DNA from: Acidimicrobiia bacterium UBA4744
GTDB taxonomy: Bacteria > Actinomycetota > Acidimicrobiia > Spongiisociales > UBA4744
Assembly: GCA_002403855.1 (NCBI GenBank)
Contig: DHIO01000039.1
Location: 45,979-72,914, forward strand
DNA length: 26,936 nucleotides
Direction: 5' to 3'
Shown here: piece after piece, positions 7,669 through 15,652 of the stretch
Layout of the letters: every line of letters starts with the position of its first letter
Numbering within the stretch: the stretch's first letter is position 1
Program-made: the position numbers and the translations under genes
The notes under the pieces: generated by a model
Told to the model about the DNA's origin: nothing
What the model saw: only the letters and a program-made list of their open reading frames with translations
The model's database searches: none

Positions 7669-8808
7669 CTAGATCGGCAGCCCGATGCCGCGGCTGATCA
7701 CCAGGCGCAGGATCTCCGAGGTGCCCTCGCCGATCTCCAGCACCTTGGCGTCCCGGTAGTGCCTGGACACCGGGGTTTCATCCACGAACCCCGCACCGCC
7801 GAAGATCTGCACCGCTTCCCGGGTGGCGCCGACCGCCGCTTCCGTGGAGTAGAGCTTGGCGAGGGCGGCGGCCTGCTTGAACGGCCGGTTCTGGTCCTTC
7901 AACCATGCCGCCCGGTAGGTGAGCAGGCGGGCGGCTTCGACGGCCACCTGCATGTCCGCACACTTGAAGGCAATGGCCTGGTTGCTGCCGATCGGCCGCC
8001 CGAACGCCGAACGCTCGGAGGCGTACGTCGCGCTGTCGTCGAGGCACGCCTGGGCAACCCCGACGGCTATGGCGGCCATGGCGATGCGCCCGTCATCGAG
8101 GATGGTCAGGAACTGACGGAGTCCCTTCCCCCGTTCACCGAGCAGGTTCTCAGCGGGGACGCGGCAATCCTGGAAGACGAGGCCATGGGTGTCCGACGCA
8201 TGCCATCCCATCTTCCGGTAGGCCGGTTCGACGGTGAACCCGTCGGCGCCGGCCGGGACGATGATGGCGCTGATCTCGTCGGGTCCGGTTCGGGCCGTTA
8301 CCGTGACCAGGGAGGTGATGGGGGTACCGGAGTTGGTGATGAAGGCCTTGGAGCCGTTGATCACCCAGGAATCTCCATCGAGTGTCGCTTTGGTGCCGGT
8401 GGCCGCAGCGTCGGAACCGGCCCCGGCTTCGGTGAGTCCGAAACCGGCCAGGGCCCTACCGGAAACCAGGTCCGGCAGCCACCTCTGGCGCTGCTCATCG
8501 GTTCCGAACTGGTAGATCGGGTTGGCGCCGAGCCCCACCCCGGCCTCGAGAGTGATGGCGATCGATTGGTCCACTCGAGCGAGTTCCTCAATCGCGATGC
8601 ACAGCGTCGTGAAGTCCGCTCCCGATCCCCCGTACTCCTCGGGGAACGGCAGCCCAAACAGGCCCAGGTCGCCCATCTTGGCAACCGTCTCGAGCGGGAA
8701 GGTGTGGGTCCGGTCCCACTCCTCGGCGTAGGGAGCGACCTCGGCCAGGGCAAACTCCCTGATGACTCTGCGAAACGCCTCGTGTTCCGGCGACGGTTCG
8801 AAATCCAC
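7669..8808 (-). CDS. Acyl-CoA dehydrogenase (short/branched-chain type)
   Basis: A 379-aa FAD enzyme catalysing alpha,beta-dehydrogenation of an acyl-CoA and passing electrons to electron transfer flavoprotein. Length and domain order are standard: an N-terminal helical domain, a middle beta domain with LTEAGAGSDAAAT (about 125-137) and SKAFITNSG, and a C-terminal helical domain with RSAFGRPI and QIFGGAGF. The catalytic base is Glu361 in EIGEGTSEILRL, the C-terminal position found in SCAD, MCAD and branched-chain enzymes rather than in IVD or LCAD. The GTG at 8808 is chosen because GAGGAG lies 5 nt upstream; an ATG at 8813 is out of frame. A TAGCCT box (8833-8838) gives a plausible promoter in the 56-bp gap after the S41 protease gene. 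Chain-length specificity is not readable. Confidence 0.95.
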   Translation of the reverse strand: MDFEPSPEHEAFRRVIREFALAEVAPYAEEWDRTHTFPLETVAKMGDLGLFGLPFPEEYGGSGADFTTLCIAIEELARVDQSIAITLEAGVGLGANPIYQFGTDEQRQRWLPDLVSGRALAGFGLTEAGAGSDAAATGTKATLDGDSWVINGSKAFITNSGTPITSLVTVTARTGPDEISAIIVPAGADGFTVEPAYRKMGWHASDTHGLVFQDCRVPAENLLGERGKGLRQFLTILDDGRIAMAAIAVGVAQACLDDSATYASERSAFGRPIGSNQAIAFKCADMQVAVEAARLLTYRAAWLKDQNRPFKQAAALAKLYSTEAAVGATREAVQIFGGAGFVDETPVSRHYRDAKVLEIGEGTSEILRLVISRGIGLPI

Positions 8809-8832
8809 GACATCTCCTCGCCCGATGATGTG

Positions 8833-8838
8833 AGGCTA
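8833..8838 (-). promoter_or_regulatory. Candidate -10 box (TAGCCT) for the acyl-CoA dehydrogenase
   Basis: TAGCCT fits TANNNT and lies 24 nt before the GTG at 8808. Initiation about 7 nt downstream would give a short leader containing the GAGGAG ribosome binding site. This is a leadered gene, unlike several neighbours. Confidence 0.35.
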
Positions 8839-8864
8839 CTGATTTCCTCTGACCGAACGACCGG

Positions 8865-10289
8865 CTAGCGGCGGAGGTACTCCAGCGCGAAGTCCAGGTC
8901 GGCATCGGTGTCGGCGTCCTCTGATGGATCCGGCTCGAAGTCGGGTTGGACGCCGAATATTCCGGTATCCCGGCCGTCCGGCGTCACCCAGCGGGCGATC
9001 GTCAGGTTGAGGGCTCCACCGTTCGAAACGTCGTACCTCTGCTGCACGGTGTTCTTCCCGAACGTCGGTTCGCCGATGATCGTTGCCCGTCCCCGCTCTT
9101 GGAGAACTGCCGACACCAGTTCGGAAGCGGAAGCGCTCCCTCGATTGACCAGCGCGACGATCTCGATGTTCGGATCGGTGGCGGCGCCGCCCGGCTCGAC
9201 CGGGTACTCCGTGGTCTCGTCGGGCGATTGGGTGCGAAGCACGAGTCCGTCGGCAAGGAACTCGCTGGCGATCCGGACCGAGGCGGTCAGCGAACCTCCC
9301 GGGTTGTTGCGAACATCGAAGATGATCCGGTCGGCGCCCTCGGTCAACAGACTCTCCAGGGCTTCGTGAACCTGGTCGGCGCTGTTGTTGGTGAACGAAC
9401 TCAAGGCTACGTAGCCGATTCCGGGCTCCAGGACCTCCCATGTCACTACCGGCACGACAACCGCTTGCCGGGTGATGGTTTTCTGAATGATCTGCCCGTC
9501 GCGCAGCAGACCAAGGGCAACGTCCGTTCCGGCGGCTCCCCGCACCTCGGCCACCACTTCGTCGACCGTCCACCCGGTGACGCTCTCGCCGTTCACCATG
9601 ACGATGCCGTCTCCCGCCAGCACACCTTCCCCTTCCGCCGGGCTGCCCTCCAGGGTCGCTACGACGACCATGACACAGGTGTCCGACAGCACCGAGCAGG
9701 CGGCCCCCTCTTCGGAGCTTTGATCCTCTCCGCGGACCAGAGCGCCGATTCCGGAAACCTCTCCGGACTGAGTTTCGGTGACCTGGGCGAGCGCCTCGGG
9801 GGACAGGTACACCGTGTGGGGATCCTCGAGTCCGTACTGGATCATTCCTCGCACGGCTGCTTCGACGAGGGGGACGGCGGGGACCGCGGTAGCGAACCGC
9901 ACCTCGGCGAACACCTCGCAGGCAGCTTCGAAGGCCGCGGTCGGCAGGGCGCAGGCCACCTGGTCCGGGGGCACGGGCTGGATCTCCGTCGGCTCGAATT
10001 CTTCGATCCCCCGGGCCGCCCCCGCGGCTAGTGCTCCGTCGTCGATGGGATCTACGTAGTTCTCGTCGAACAACTGGTAGGCGTCGCACAGGATCTCGAA
10101 GCCTTCCGGTGGGCTACTGCAGTCGGTCAATTCGACCGGCAGCCCGGCGACCACGGTTGTGGTCGTTTCCAGGGTGGTGGTTGTGGGAGTTTCAGTAGTG
10201 CCCGGCGGTTCGGCATTGTCACTCTCGATCACCAGCGAACAAGCGGTGGCGAGGAGGGTGGCGGCCGGGATGAGGGCGAGTTTCTTCAC
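8865..10289 (-). CDS. S41 family C-terminal processing peptidase, lipoprotein
   Basis: A 474-aa serine protease of the CtpA/Tsp family, anchored outside the membrane. From the GTG at 10289 it begins MKKLALIPAATLLATAC, a clean lipoprotein signal with lipobox ATAC. A Thr/Pro-rich linker follows (ETPTTTTLETTTT), then a cysteine-containing region, a PDZ domain (around EGVLAGDGIVMVNGESV) and the protease core with FDVRNNPGGSL, the nucleophile motif VNRGSASASELV and the general-base lysine in GEPTFGKNT. A longer frame starts at TTG 10316, but CGGAG lies 8 nt before the GTG and the signal peptide is best from there. A TACGTT box (10323-10328) places the transcription start near 10316, inside the longer reading. 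Family members trim exported proteins at their C termini; the substrate here is unknown. Confidence 0.92.
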   Translation of the reverse strand: MKKLALIPAATLLATACSLVIESDNAEPPGTTETPTTTTLETTTTVVAGLPVELTDCSSPPEGFEILCDAYQLFDENYVDPIDDGALAAGAARGIEEFEPTEIQPVPPDQVACALPTAAFEAACEVFAEVRFATAVPAVPLVEAAVRGMIQYGLEDPHTVYLSPEALAQVTETQSGEVSGIGALVRGEDQSSEEGAACSVLSDTCVMVVVATLEGSPAEGEGVLAGDGIVMVNGESVTGWTVDEVVAEVRGAAGTDVALGLLRDGQIIQKTITRQAVVVPVVTWEVLEPGIGYVALSSFTNNSADQVHEALESLLTEGADRIIFDVRNNPGGSLTASVRIASEFLADGLVLRTQSPDETTEYPVEPGGAATDPNIEIVALVNRGSASASELVSAVLQERGRATIIGEPTFGKNTVQQRYDVSNGGALNLTIARWVTPDGRDTGIFGVQPDFEPDPSEDADTDADLDFALEYLRR

Positions 10290-10322
10290 CAGTTGCACTC
10301 CGGAGCGATCAGGCAAGATTCA

Positions 10323-10328
10323 AACGTA
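10323..10328 (-). promoter_or_regulatory. Candidate -10 box (TACGTT) for the S41 protease
   Basis: TACGTT fits TANNNT. A start 6-7 nt downstream falls at about 10316, giving a leader of roughly 27 nt before the GTG at 10289 that includes CGGAG. This supports the shorter protein start. Confidence 0.4.
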
Positions 10329-10359
10329 GTCGGCGCGCTAAGTGTGGGCGCCGGGGCTC

Positions 10360-11246
10360 TCAATAGTCGTTGCCGAAGGTGTCGCACACATTGGGGTCGC
10401 CGGAATCGAATCCGGCCCGGAACCAATCGACCCGCTGTTCGGACGACCCGTGAGTCCAGGTCTCCGGGTTGATCATTCCGGTGGACATCTCCTGGATGCG
10501 ATCGTCGCCGACGGCAGCGGCGGCACTGATGGCCTCTTCGAGGTCGCCCCGCTCCAGGAAGTCCTGTGTGAATTCGCTGTATGCCCAGATCCCGGCGAAA
10601 CAATCGGCTTGGAGCTCTAGTCGAACCGATAGTTCGTTGGCTTCGGGGGGGTTGGACTGCTGCAACGTGCGGACTTGATCGCTGATGCCCAGCAAGTTCT
10701 GGATGTGGTGGCCGACCTCATGGGCCAGAACGTAGGCCTGTGCGAAATCTCCCGGAGCCTGGAAGCGGGTTGCCAGGTCTCGGAAGAAGTCGAGGTCGAC
10801 GTAGATGGTCTGGTCCAGCGGGCAGTAGTGCGGTCCGACCCGCGAGGTAGCCCCACCGCAGGCGGATTGCGTCGAGCCTGTGAACAACACCAGGGGAGCA
10901 GGCCGGTACTGGCGGCCGGCGTCGGCAAAGATGGCGGCCCACAGGTCCTCGGTGGATCCCAGCACCACGCCGGCAAACGCGGCCAGGTCGGCGTCGGGAT
11001 CGGGAGCCTCATCGAGGGCCACTTCCTGTCCGGGCTCCTGCTGCCGGGCGCCGTCCAGTTGCCCGAGGATGTCGTCGAGGCCTCCCCCGTCGCCGCCGAG
11101 GCTTCCGCCGAAGAACACGGCGGCCAGGATCGCCAGGATGACCGGTATGCCTTCTTGCCGCCGGTGGGGATTCGGGCCCTCGCACTCCCGCCGCCGCGCC
11201 GACGGTCGTCGACGTTCGAACTCCGGCGGCGTCCGCGCCACTTCAT
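10360..11246 (-). pseudogene. YpfJ-type neutral zinc metallopeptidase, frame interrupted near the N terminus
   Basis: The 3' frame encodes the whole metallopeptidase body: a hydrophobic segment (GIPVILAILAAVFFGG), a gluzincin motif AHEVGHHIQN (HEXXH), and ELQADCFAG with the likely third zinc ligand. The expected family N terminus (MKWRGRRRSSNVDDRR) is in a different frame, starting at ATG 11246 behind a good ribosome binding site (GAGGA, 7 nt away). The frames join at 11149-11157, where the minus strand reads AAGAAGGCATACC. One extra G would give a continuous GGKKGIPVILAI and a 295-aa protein. So this is a 1-nt deletion, a sequencing or assembly error, or a programmed -1 shift. The 3' frame alone is also open to an ATG at 11331, but its extra N terminus is Arg-rich and unlike the family. 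The intact product would be a membrane-anchored protein with an extracytoplasmic protease domain. Confidence 0.85.
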
Positions 11247-11285
11247 GAGCGTGTCCTCGCGAGATCCGAGTTTGCCTGCTGCGGA

Positions 11286-11291
11286 ATCGTA
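11286..11291 (-). promoter_or_regulatory. Candidate -10 box (TACGAT) for the YpfJ-type metallopeptidase
   Basis: TACGAT fits TANNNT on the minus strand, about 40 nt before the ATG at 11246, leaving room for a leader with the GAGGA ribosome binding site. It lies in the 77-bp divergent gap shared with maf. Confidence 0.35.
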
Positions 11292-11311
11292 GTGACCCGA
11301 ATCCGCGTGCC

Positions 11312-11317
11312 CATAAT
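11312..11317 (+). promoter_or_regulatory. Candidate -10 box (CATAAT) of a leaderless maf transcript
   Basis: CATAAT lies 6 nt before the GTG at 11324 and there is no Shine-Dalgarno. The geometry matches the other leaderless genes here and supports GTG 11324 over the internal ATG at 11339. Confidence 0.5.
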
Positions 11318-11323
11318 GAGCGA

Positions 11324-11941
11324 GTGATCAAAGCCTCGATGCTCGTGCTCGCCAGCGACTCGCCCCGCCGGCGACAGATACTCTCGGCGGTGGGGTTGGC
11401 TTTCGAGGTGGTTCCACCTCGGGTTGAAGAGGTCGTGCTGTCCGGCGAGGGCCCGTCGGTGATGGCGAGCCGGCTCGCTCGTCAGAAGGCCCGCGACGTG
11501 GCGGCGCGGGTCGGAGGGGACCGGTGGGTTCTGGGCTGCGACACGGTGGTCGGCATCGAGGATCGCGTTCTCGGCAAGCCCACCGACGAGGCCGAGGCTA
11601 CCGAGATGTTGCTGCTGCTGTCCGGTCGGACCCATGAGGTCTATTCCGGTTATGCGGTGGTGGGGTTTGGAGAAGAGCATGCCGGTGTCGAGGAGACCCG
11701 GGTGACGATCCGCTCGATTACGCCGGACGAGGCGGCCGCCTACAGTGCCACCGGCGAACCACTCGACAAGGCGGGCGCCTACGCCATCCAGGGCCGGGGG
11801 ATCGTGTTCATCACGTCGGTTGAGGGTTCGCATTCGAACGTGATGGGGCTTCCCATCGAGGCGCTTCTGCCGGTCCTCGCGGCTCGGGGTATCACGCCGG
11901 GAGGACTCGACGACGGCAAGGCGGCCGTGATTGGCCCATAA
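11324..11941 (+). CDS. maf: Maf-like nucleoside triphosphate pyrophosphatase
   Basis: A 205-aa cytoplasmic enzyme of the Maf/YhdE family, which hydrolyses non-canonical or modified nucleoside triphosphates to monophosphate and pyrophosphate (house-cleaning) and has been linked to septum control. Family motifs are in order: LVLASDSPRRRQIL (about 7-20), GCDTVV (about 71-76), LGKPTDEAEA, LSGRTHEVYSG, and the C-terminal DKAGAYAIQG and SHSNVMGLPIE. Length is normal. The GTG at 11324 is chosen because a CATAAT box sits 6 nt upstream; the ATG at 11339, closer to the usual family start, cannot be excluded. It is divergent from the YpfJ-type gene. The stop codon lies inside a GGCCCAT palindrome (11933-11947). 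Confidence 0.93.
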   Translation: MIKASMLVLASDSPRRRQILSAVGLAFEVVPPRVEEVVLSGEGPSVMASRLARQKARDVAARVGGDRWVLGCDTVVGIEDRVLGKPTDEAEATEMLLLLSGRTHEVYSGYAVVGFGEEHAGVEETRVTIRSITPDEAAAYSATGEPLDKAGAYAIQGRGIVFITSVEGSHSNVMGLPIEALLPVLAARGITPGGLDDGKAAVIGP

Positions 11942-11947
11942 TGGGCC
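11933..11947. repeat. Perfect palindrome GGCCCAT-A-ATGGGCC at the maf stop codon
   Basis: Seven-base arms around a single A, overlapping the maf TAA stop (11939-11941) and embedding CATAAT, the same -10-like hexamer as upstream of maf. It may be an operator and promoter for the small membrane protein gene that starts at 11969. There is no T-tract, so it is not an intrinsic terminator. Confidence 0.5.
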
Positions 11948-11968
11948 GTCCATCGACGGAGAAGGGAC

Positions 11969-12208
11969 ATGTCGGGAGCAGCACCACCGGAGCAGGAACA
12001 GCACGACATCGATGAGGGGAAGTTCGCTCGCAGCGTCGCCTTCTGGATCGGCGCCTCACTCCCCGTGGCTCTGGTAGTCATCACCCTGGCCGTGTGGCTC
12101 ACCCTCGACGTCAGTCTGGACAAGGCCTTTGTGATCGGTGCCTGGCCGGCGGTGCTGGTCGGGGTCTTCGGAGGCGGCTTCGTCGGCGTCGTGCGCGGGG
12201 CCGGCTAA
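11969..12208 (+). CDS. Small two-TM membrane protein
   Basis: A 79-aa protein of unknown function. The first ~25 residues are hydrophilic and acidic (PPEQEQHDIDEGKFARS), followed by two hydrophobic segments (about 27-48 and 55-75), the second glycine-rich (GVFGGGFVGVVRG). Such a layout suggests a small inner-membrane protein with both ends in the cytoplasm. The ATG has a good ribosome binding site, GGAGAAGG (11958-11965). It lies 27 nt after maf on the same strand and may have its own promoter within the 11933-11947 palindrome. I do not recognise a family. Confidence 0.75.
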   Translation: MSGAAPPEQEQHDIDEGKFARSVAFWIGASLPVALVVITLAVWLTLDVSLDKAFVIGAWPAVLVGVFGGGFVGVVRGAG

Positions 12209-12271
12209 TCCCGTTCTTGCGAACAGGTTGTGTTGGAGAGACCGACCGCTGCACGTAGAAACCAGATAGGG

Positions 12272-12277
12272 CAATAT
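12272..12277 (+). promoter_or_regulatory. Candidate -10 box (CAATAT) of a leaderless DNA ligase transcript
   Basis: CAATAT lies 6 nt before the GTG at 12284, with no Shine-Dalgarno. An overlapping TATCCT (12275-12280) fits TANNNT better but is only 3 nt from the start codon. Confidence 0.4.
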
Positions 12278-12283
12278 CCTGGT

Positions 12284-13816
12284 GTGCTCCTTCGCGAGGT
12301 CGTCACCGCTTCCGAGCAGGTCGCCGCGACTTCCAAGCGGCTGGCCAAGATCGAGACGCTGGCTGAGTTGATCGGCCGGCTGGACGCTGAGGAAGTCGAA
12401 GTAGGGGTCGGTTTCCTGACCGGGGTGCTTCGGCAGGGCACCATTGGGGTCGGGTACTCCACGCTCCGCCGACTGCCCGAGCCCACCGCAGAGGCCACAC
12501 TCACCCTTCTCGAGACTGATCGCTTCCTGACCGCCCTTGGCGCCGCCGGTGGACCGGGATCCCAGACCGAACGCCGGCGCCTGCTCGACGATCTCATGGG
12601 TCGCGGCACAAAGCCGGAACAGCAATTCCTGGTTCGCCTCATCCTGGGCGATCTCCGGCAGGGCGCCTCGGAGGGGGTGATGGTGGAGGCCATCGCCCGG
12701 GCCGCGGAGGTTCCCGCAACTCTCCTGCGGCGGGCGGTCCTGTTGCGCGGTGACCTGCGGGCGGTAGCCCGGGTGGGGTTGACCGAAGGACGAGGCGCGC
12801 TCGAAGAGATAGGACTGGAAGTGCTCCGTCCGGTTCTCCCGATGCTGGCCCGGACGGCCGAGAGCGTTGCCCGAGCCCTGGAATCGATCCGCCCGGCCGC
12901 CATTGAATGGAAGGTGGACGGCGCCCGGATCCAGGCCCATCGTCGGGGTGGCGAAGTCCGCATCTTCACCCGCAACCTGGCCGACATCACCGGCCGGATT
13001 CCGGAAGTCGTCGCGAGCATGCAGAACCTCGAAGTGGAGTCGATAGTGCTCGATGGCGAGGTGATCGCCTTGCAGTCCCGCGGTCGCCCTCATCCGTTCC
13101 AGGTGACCATGAGCCGGTTCGGGTCGAAGCAGAATCCGGCGAACATGGCTCGGGAGCTTCCACTCACTGCGTTCTTCTTCGATTGCCTCCACCTCAACGG
13201 CAAGGACCTCATCGACCTGCCGGGCGCCGAGCGAGCAACATTCCTCGAACGAACCGTTCCGGCGTCTTTGCGAGTTCCTCGAGAGATAGTCGACGAGGCC
13301 GGTGCCGCCGAGTCCTTCTTCAAGCGTGCCCTGGAACGGGGCCACGAAGGTGTGATGATCAAGAGCCTGGTCGTTCCCTATGAGGCGGGTCGACGTGGGT
13401 CGGGATGGTTGAAAGTCAAACCGGTTCACACCCTCGACCTAGTGGTGCTGGCCGCCGAGTGGGGAAGCGGTCGACGGCGCGGTTGGCTGAGCAATCTGCA
13501 CCTGGGTGCTCGCGATCCGCAGACCGGCGGGTTTGTGATGCTCGGCAAGACCTTCAAGGGCTTGACCGACGCCATGCTCGAATGGCAGACAACCCGGTTT
13601 CTGGAGCTGGAGACCCACCGGGAAGGGCACGTCGTGTATCTGCGACCCGAGCAGGTAGCGGAGGTCGCTTTCGACGGCCTCCAGCTCAGTTCGCGATACC
13701 CCGGCGGAATGGCCCTGCGTTTTGCGCGGGTCAAGGGGTACCGGGAGGACAAATCCGCAGAAGAGGCGGATACCATCGACTCGGTGCGAGCAATCTTCGA
13801 GCACAACGCCCGATGA
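12284..13816 (+). CDS. ATP-dependent DNA ligase (LigB-like)
   Basis: A 510-aa ligase that seals nicks by enzyme-AMP, DNA-AMP and phosphodiester steps. An N-terminal helical DNA-binding domain (about 1-190) is followed by the nucleotidyltransferase domain with motif I EWKVDGAR (lysine near residue 210), motif III around LDGEVIAL, motif IV EGVMIK and motif V GWLKVKP. A C-terminal OB-fold follows (from about residue 395; YRED near the end). No primase or nuclease domain is fused, so it resembles the actinobacterial LigB type rather than LigD. The GTG at 12284 is chosen because LLREVVTASEQVAATSKRL matches the start of LigB proteins as I recall them and a -10-like box precedes it; the frame is open to 12230. 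It is probably an accessory repair ligase beside the NAD-dependent one. Confidence 0.93.
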   Translation: MLLREVVTASEQVAATSKRLAKIETLAELIGRLDAEEVEVGVGFLTGVLRQGTIGVGYSTLRRLPEPTAEATLTLLETDRFLTALGAAGGPGSQTERRRLLDDLMGRGTKPEQQFLVRLILGDLRQGASEGVMVEAIARAAEVPATLLRRAVLLRGDLRAVARVGLTEGRGALEEIGLEVLRPVLPMLARTAESVARALESIRPAAIEWKVDGARIQAHRRGGEVRIFTRNLADITGRIPEVVASMQNLEVESIVLDGEVIALQSRGRPHPFQVTMSRFGSKQNPANMARELPLTAFFFDCLHLNGKDLIDLPGAERATFLERTVPASLRVPREIVDEAGAAESFFKRALERGHEGVMIKSLVVPYEAGRRGSGWLKVKPVHTLDLVVLAAEWGSGRRRGWLSNLHLGARDPQTGGFVMLGKTFKGLTDAMLEWQTTRFLELETHREGHVVYLRPEQVAEVAFDGLQLSSRYPGGMALRFARVKGYREDKSAEEADTIDSVRAIFEHNAR

Positions 13817-13829
13817 GCGGCCGACCCCG

Positions 13830-13835
13830 TATCCT
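13830..13835 (+). promoter_or_regulatory. Candidate -10 box (TATCCT) of a leaderless transcript for the DUF695-like gene
   Basis: TATCCT fits TANNNT and lies 6 nt before the ATG at 13842. It sets the start of the DUF695-like protein, whose frame is open upstream into the ligase gene. Confidence 0.5.
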
Positions 13836-13841
13836 GTTGTG

Positions 13842-14279
13842 ATGGCGCTTTTCCGCAAACGTCCCCACCGTGATGTCAGTTTCGAGGGTTCCTGGATGGT
13901 GCTGACCGGTGCCTACGAAGACAAGCCGCTGATCGCCCGTTTCGATACCAGCGCCGAGCAACTCAAGGGGCGGTTCTCGATACGGGTGGGTGTCGCCGTC
14001 CCTCTCAACGATCCGACGCCGGAAGGCCGGCCGACTCCCGAGGAAGATCAGCAGCTGGCCAGGATCGAAGCCACCGTCGTCCGCAAGGCCGATAAGCAGA
14101 GTGTCCTTGCCGGAGTCATAACCGCCGGCGGTATGCGGGAGTTCGTGCTCTACACCAACTCGAGTGCCTGGGTCGAAGAGTTTCATCACGACCTGCAGGC
14201 CGCCGTCCCCACCCACCAGGTACAGGTCATGGCCCAGGTCGACCCCGGATGGTCGGTCTACAAGTCCTTCGTGTCGTAG
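13842..14279 (+). CDS. DUF695-like hypothetical protein
   Basis: A 145-aa soluble protein beginning MALFRKRPHRDVSFEGSW. The C-terminal half (EFVLYTNSSAWVEEFHHDLQ, then a terminal DPGWSVYKSFV) resembles the DUF695/DUF6348-type domains I recall as ending in a W-x-Y-x-x-F motif; this is recognition from memory and not certain. It has no membrane segment or signal peptide. The ATG at 13842 is preferred over the upstream in-frame ATG at 13722 because the longer version would overlap the ligase and because TATCCT sits 6 nt before it. Function unknown. Confidence 0.75.
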   Translation: MALFRKRPHRDVSFEGSWMVLTGAYEDKPLIARFDTSAEQLKGRFSIRVGVAVPLNDPTPEGRPTPEEDQQLARIEATVVRKADKQSVLAGVITAGGMREFVLYTNSSAWVEEFHHDLQAAVPTHQVQVMAQVDPGWSVYKSFVS

Positions 14280-14357
14280 GTTCGCCTGAGCCCCGCTACC
14301 ACGGCTGCCGGACCCTCCCGAACTTGTCCGAGAGGCGAGCCGTCCCCCACCGCTCGG

Positions 14358-14363
14358 TAGCCT
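14358..14363 (+). promoter_or_regulatory. Candidate -10 box (TAGCCT) of a leaderless MFS transcript
   Basis: TAGCCT fits TANNNT and lies 7 nt before the ATG at 14371, with no Shine-Dalgarno. Confidence 0.5.
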
Positions 14364-14370
14364 CTATGAC

Positions 14371-15642
14371 ATGAGCGGCCAGACGGTGGCGGACCGGCTG
14401 AAACGTCTGACGGAAAGCACCTACCGCCACGTACGCCGAATGCCCCGCTCTGTGTACGAGCGGGTCTTCGCCGGATACGGGACGCCCTTCCGGTGGTTGT
14501 CTGCCGAGTTCGCCGCCAGCGTCGCCGGTGACACACTCATCGCCCTCGGTCTCGCCGGGACGCTGTTCTTCTCGGTTCCCAGCCCCGAAGCCCGGGACAA
14601 GGTCGCTCTCTATCTGCTCTTGACCCTCGCTCCGTACGCGGTGATAGCCCCGCTACTGCCGAGATTCTTCACTCGGTTTCCCGGGTCCTACCGGGCCGGT
14701 CTCACCGCCAGTTCTGCCGGGCGCGCCGCTCTCGCTCTGCTTCTGGCCGTCGGCGTCAGCACCTTCTGGCTGTATCCCCTGGCGTTCACGTTGCTGGTCC
14801 TTTCCCGGCTGCACAGCATTGCCAAGGGTTCGTTGGTCCCGGTCACGGTGCCGGGGCCCGAGGCACTGGTCGCCGCCAACGGACTACTGGCCCGGCTCGG
14901 CATAGTCGGCGGCGCCGTGGTGGTGCCGATCGGGGCGGCCTCGGTGCGGTGGGTCGGGTCGTGGCCCGCTCTGGTGGTTGCCGCTCTCTGCTACCTCCTC
15001 GCAGCCCTGTGTGCCCAGCAGGTTCCCTCTCCCGCCAGGTCGCCCGCGCCGGCCGCCCCCTCGCGATTGTTCGGATCCGTTCCCCGCCTGGTTCGACTTC
15101 CGATGATTGCTACGGCGGTCGTTCGGTTCGTCAACGGTTTCCTGCTGGCGCTACTCGCCTTCGCATTCAAGGACGTCGACGCCCCGCTGGCGGAATTCGG
15201 AGCGCTGCTGTTTGCGGCAGGCCTGGGGTACGGCGCCGCATCGTACGTTTCGCCCTTCTTGGCGCGCCGATTGCGGGAGGAGCCGACCGTCCTGGCGGCC
15301 CTCGCCATTGAGGCGGCGGCTGCCTTCATCACGGCGCAGGTATTCGGATTGACGGCTGCGGTGATGCTGGCCGCCTCGGCCGGCCTCGCCTGGGGTACCG
15401 CCAAGTTCGGATTCGACGCGCTTCTCCAGAAGACAACCTCACCAGAGCAACGAGGGGCGGCGTTTACCCGGGCGGAGACCGTCTTTCAGCTGATGTGGGT
15501 GCTGGGGGCATTCCTTCCGGTCGCCTTCACGTTCTCCAGCACGGTGGGGCTTGCCTTCGCCGGCACGGCGGCACTGTTCGCTCAGGTGGTGATTGTGTCT
15601 GGTCTGCTGGTCGAGGCTCGAGAGGTTGATCCATCGCGGTAA
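14371..15642 (+). CDS. MFS transporter
   Basis: A 423-aa integral membrane protein with an N-terminal cytoplasmic stretch of about 40 residues (RLKRLTESTYRHVRRMPRSV) and about twelve hydrophobic segments in two halves, split by a Pro/Ala-rich central loop (SPARSPAPAAPS, about 221-232). This topology fits a major facilitator exporter or an MFS-like protein of unknown substrate. The classical loop 2-3 motif is degenerate, so assignment within MFS is by overall shape. It lies 10 nt before a beta-lactamase-like hydrolase on the same strand, though that gene also has its own leaderless -10 box. Substrate unknown. Confidence 0.8.
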   Translation: MSGQTVADRLKRLTESTYRHVRRMPRSVYERVFAGYGTPFRWLSAEFAASVAGDTLIALGLAGTLFFSVPSPEARDKVALYLLLTLAPYAVIAPLLPRFFTRFPGSYRAGLTASSAGRAALALLLAVGVSTFWLYPLAFTLLVLSRLHSIAKGSLVPVTVPGPEALVAANGLLARLGIVGGAVVVPIGAASVRWVGSWPALVVAALCYLLAALCAQQVPSPARSPAPAAPSRLFGSVPRLVRLPMIATAVVRFVNGFLLALLAFAFKDVDAPLAEFGALLFAAGLGYGAASYVSPFLARRLREEPTVLAALAIEAAAAFITAQVFGLTAAVMLAASAGLAWGTAKFGFDALLQKTTSPEQRGAAFTRAETVFQLMWVLGAFLPVAFTFSSTVGLAFAGTAALFAQVVIVSGLLVEAREVDPSR

Positions 15643-15645
15643 TGT
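15640..15645 (+). promoter_or_regulatory. Candidate -10 box (TAATGT) of a leaderless serine hydrolase transcript
   Basis: TAATGT fits TANNNT and lies 7 nt before the GTG at 15653. It overlaps the end of the MFS gene and supports this start over an in-frame ATG at 15593 inside that gene. Confidence 0.45.
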
Positions 15646-15652
15646 GCGCCCG

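Noticed and set aside
8836..10089. 417-aa open frame on the minus strand
   Set aside because: It is an Arg/Gly-rich shadow of the S41 protease gene in another frame, with no recognisable motif.
12056..13429. 457-aa open frame on the minus strand
   Set aside because: It lies antisense to the DNA ligase, whose catalytic motifs are all intact. Long antisense frames are expected at this GC content.
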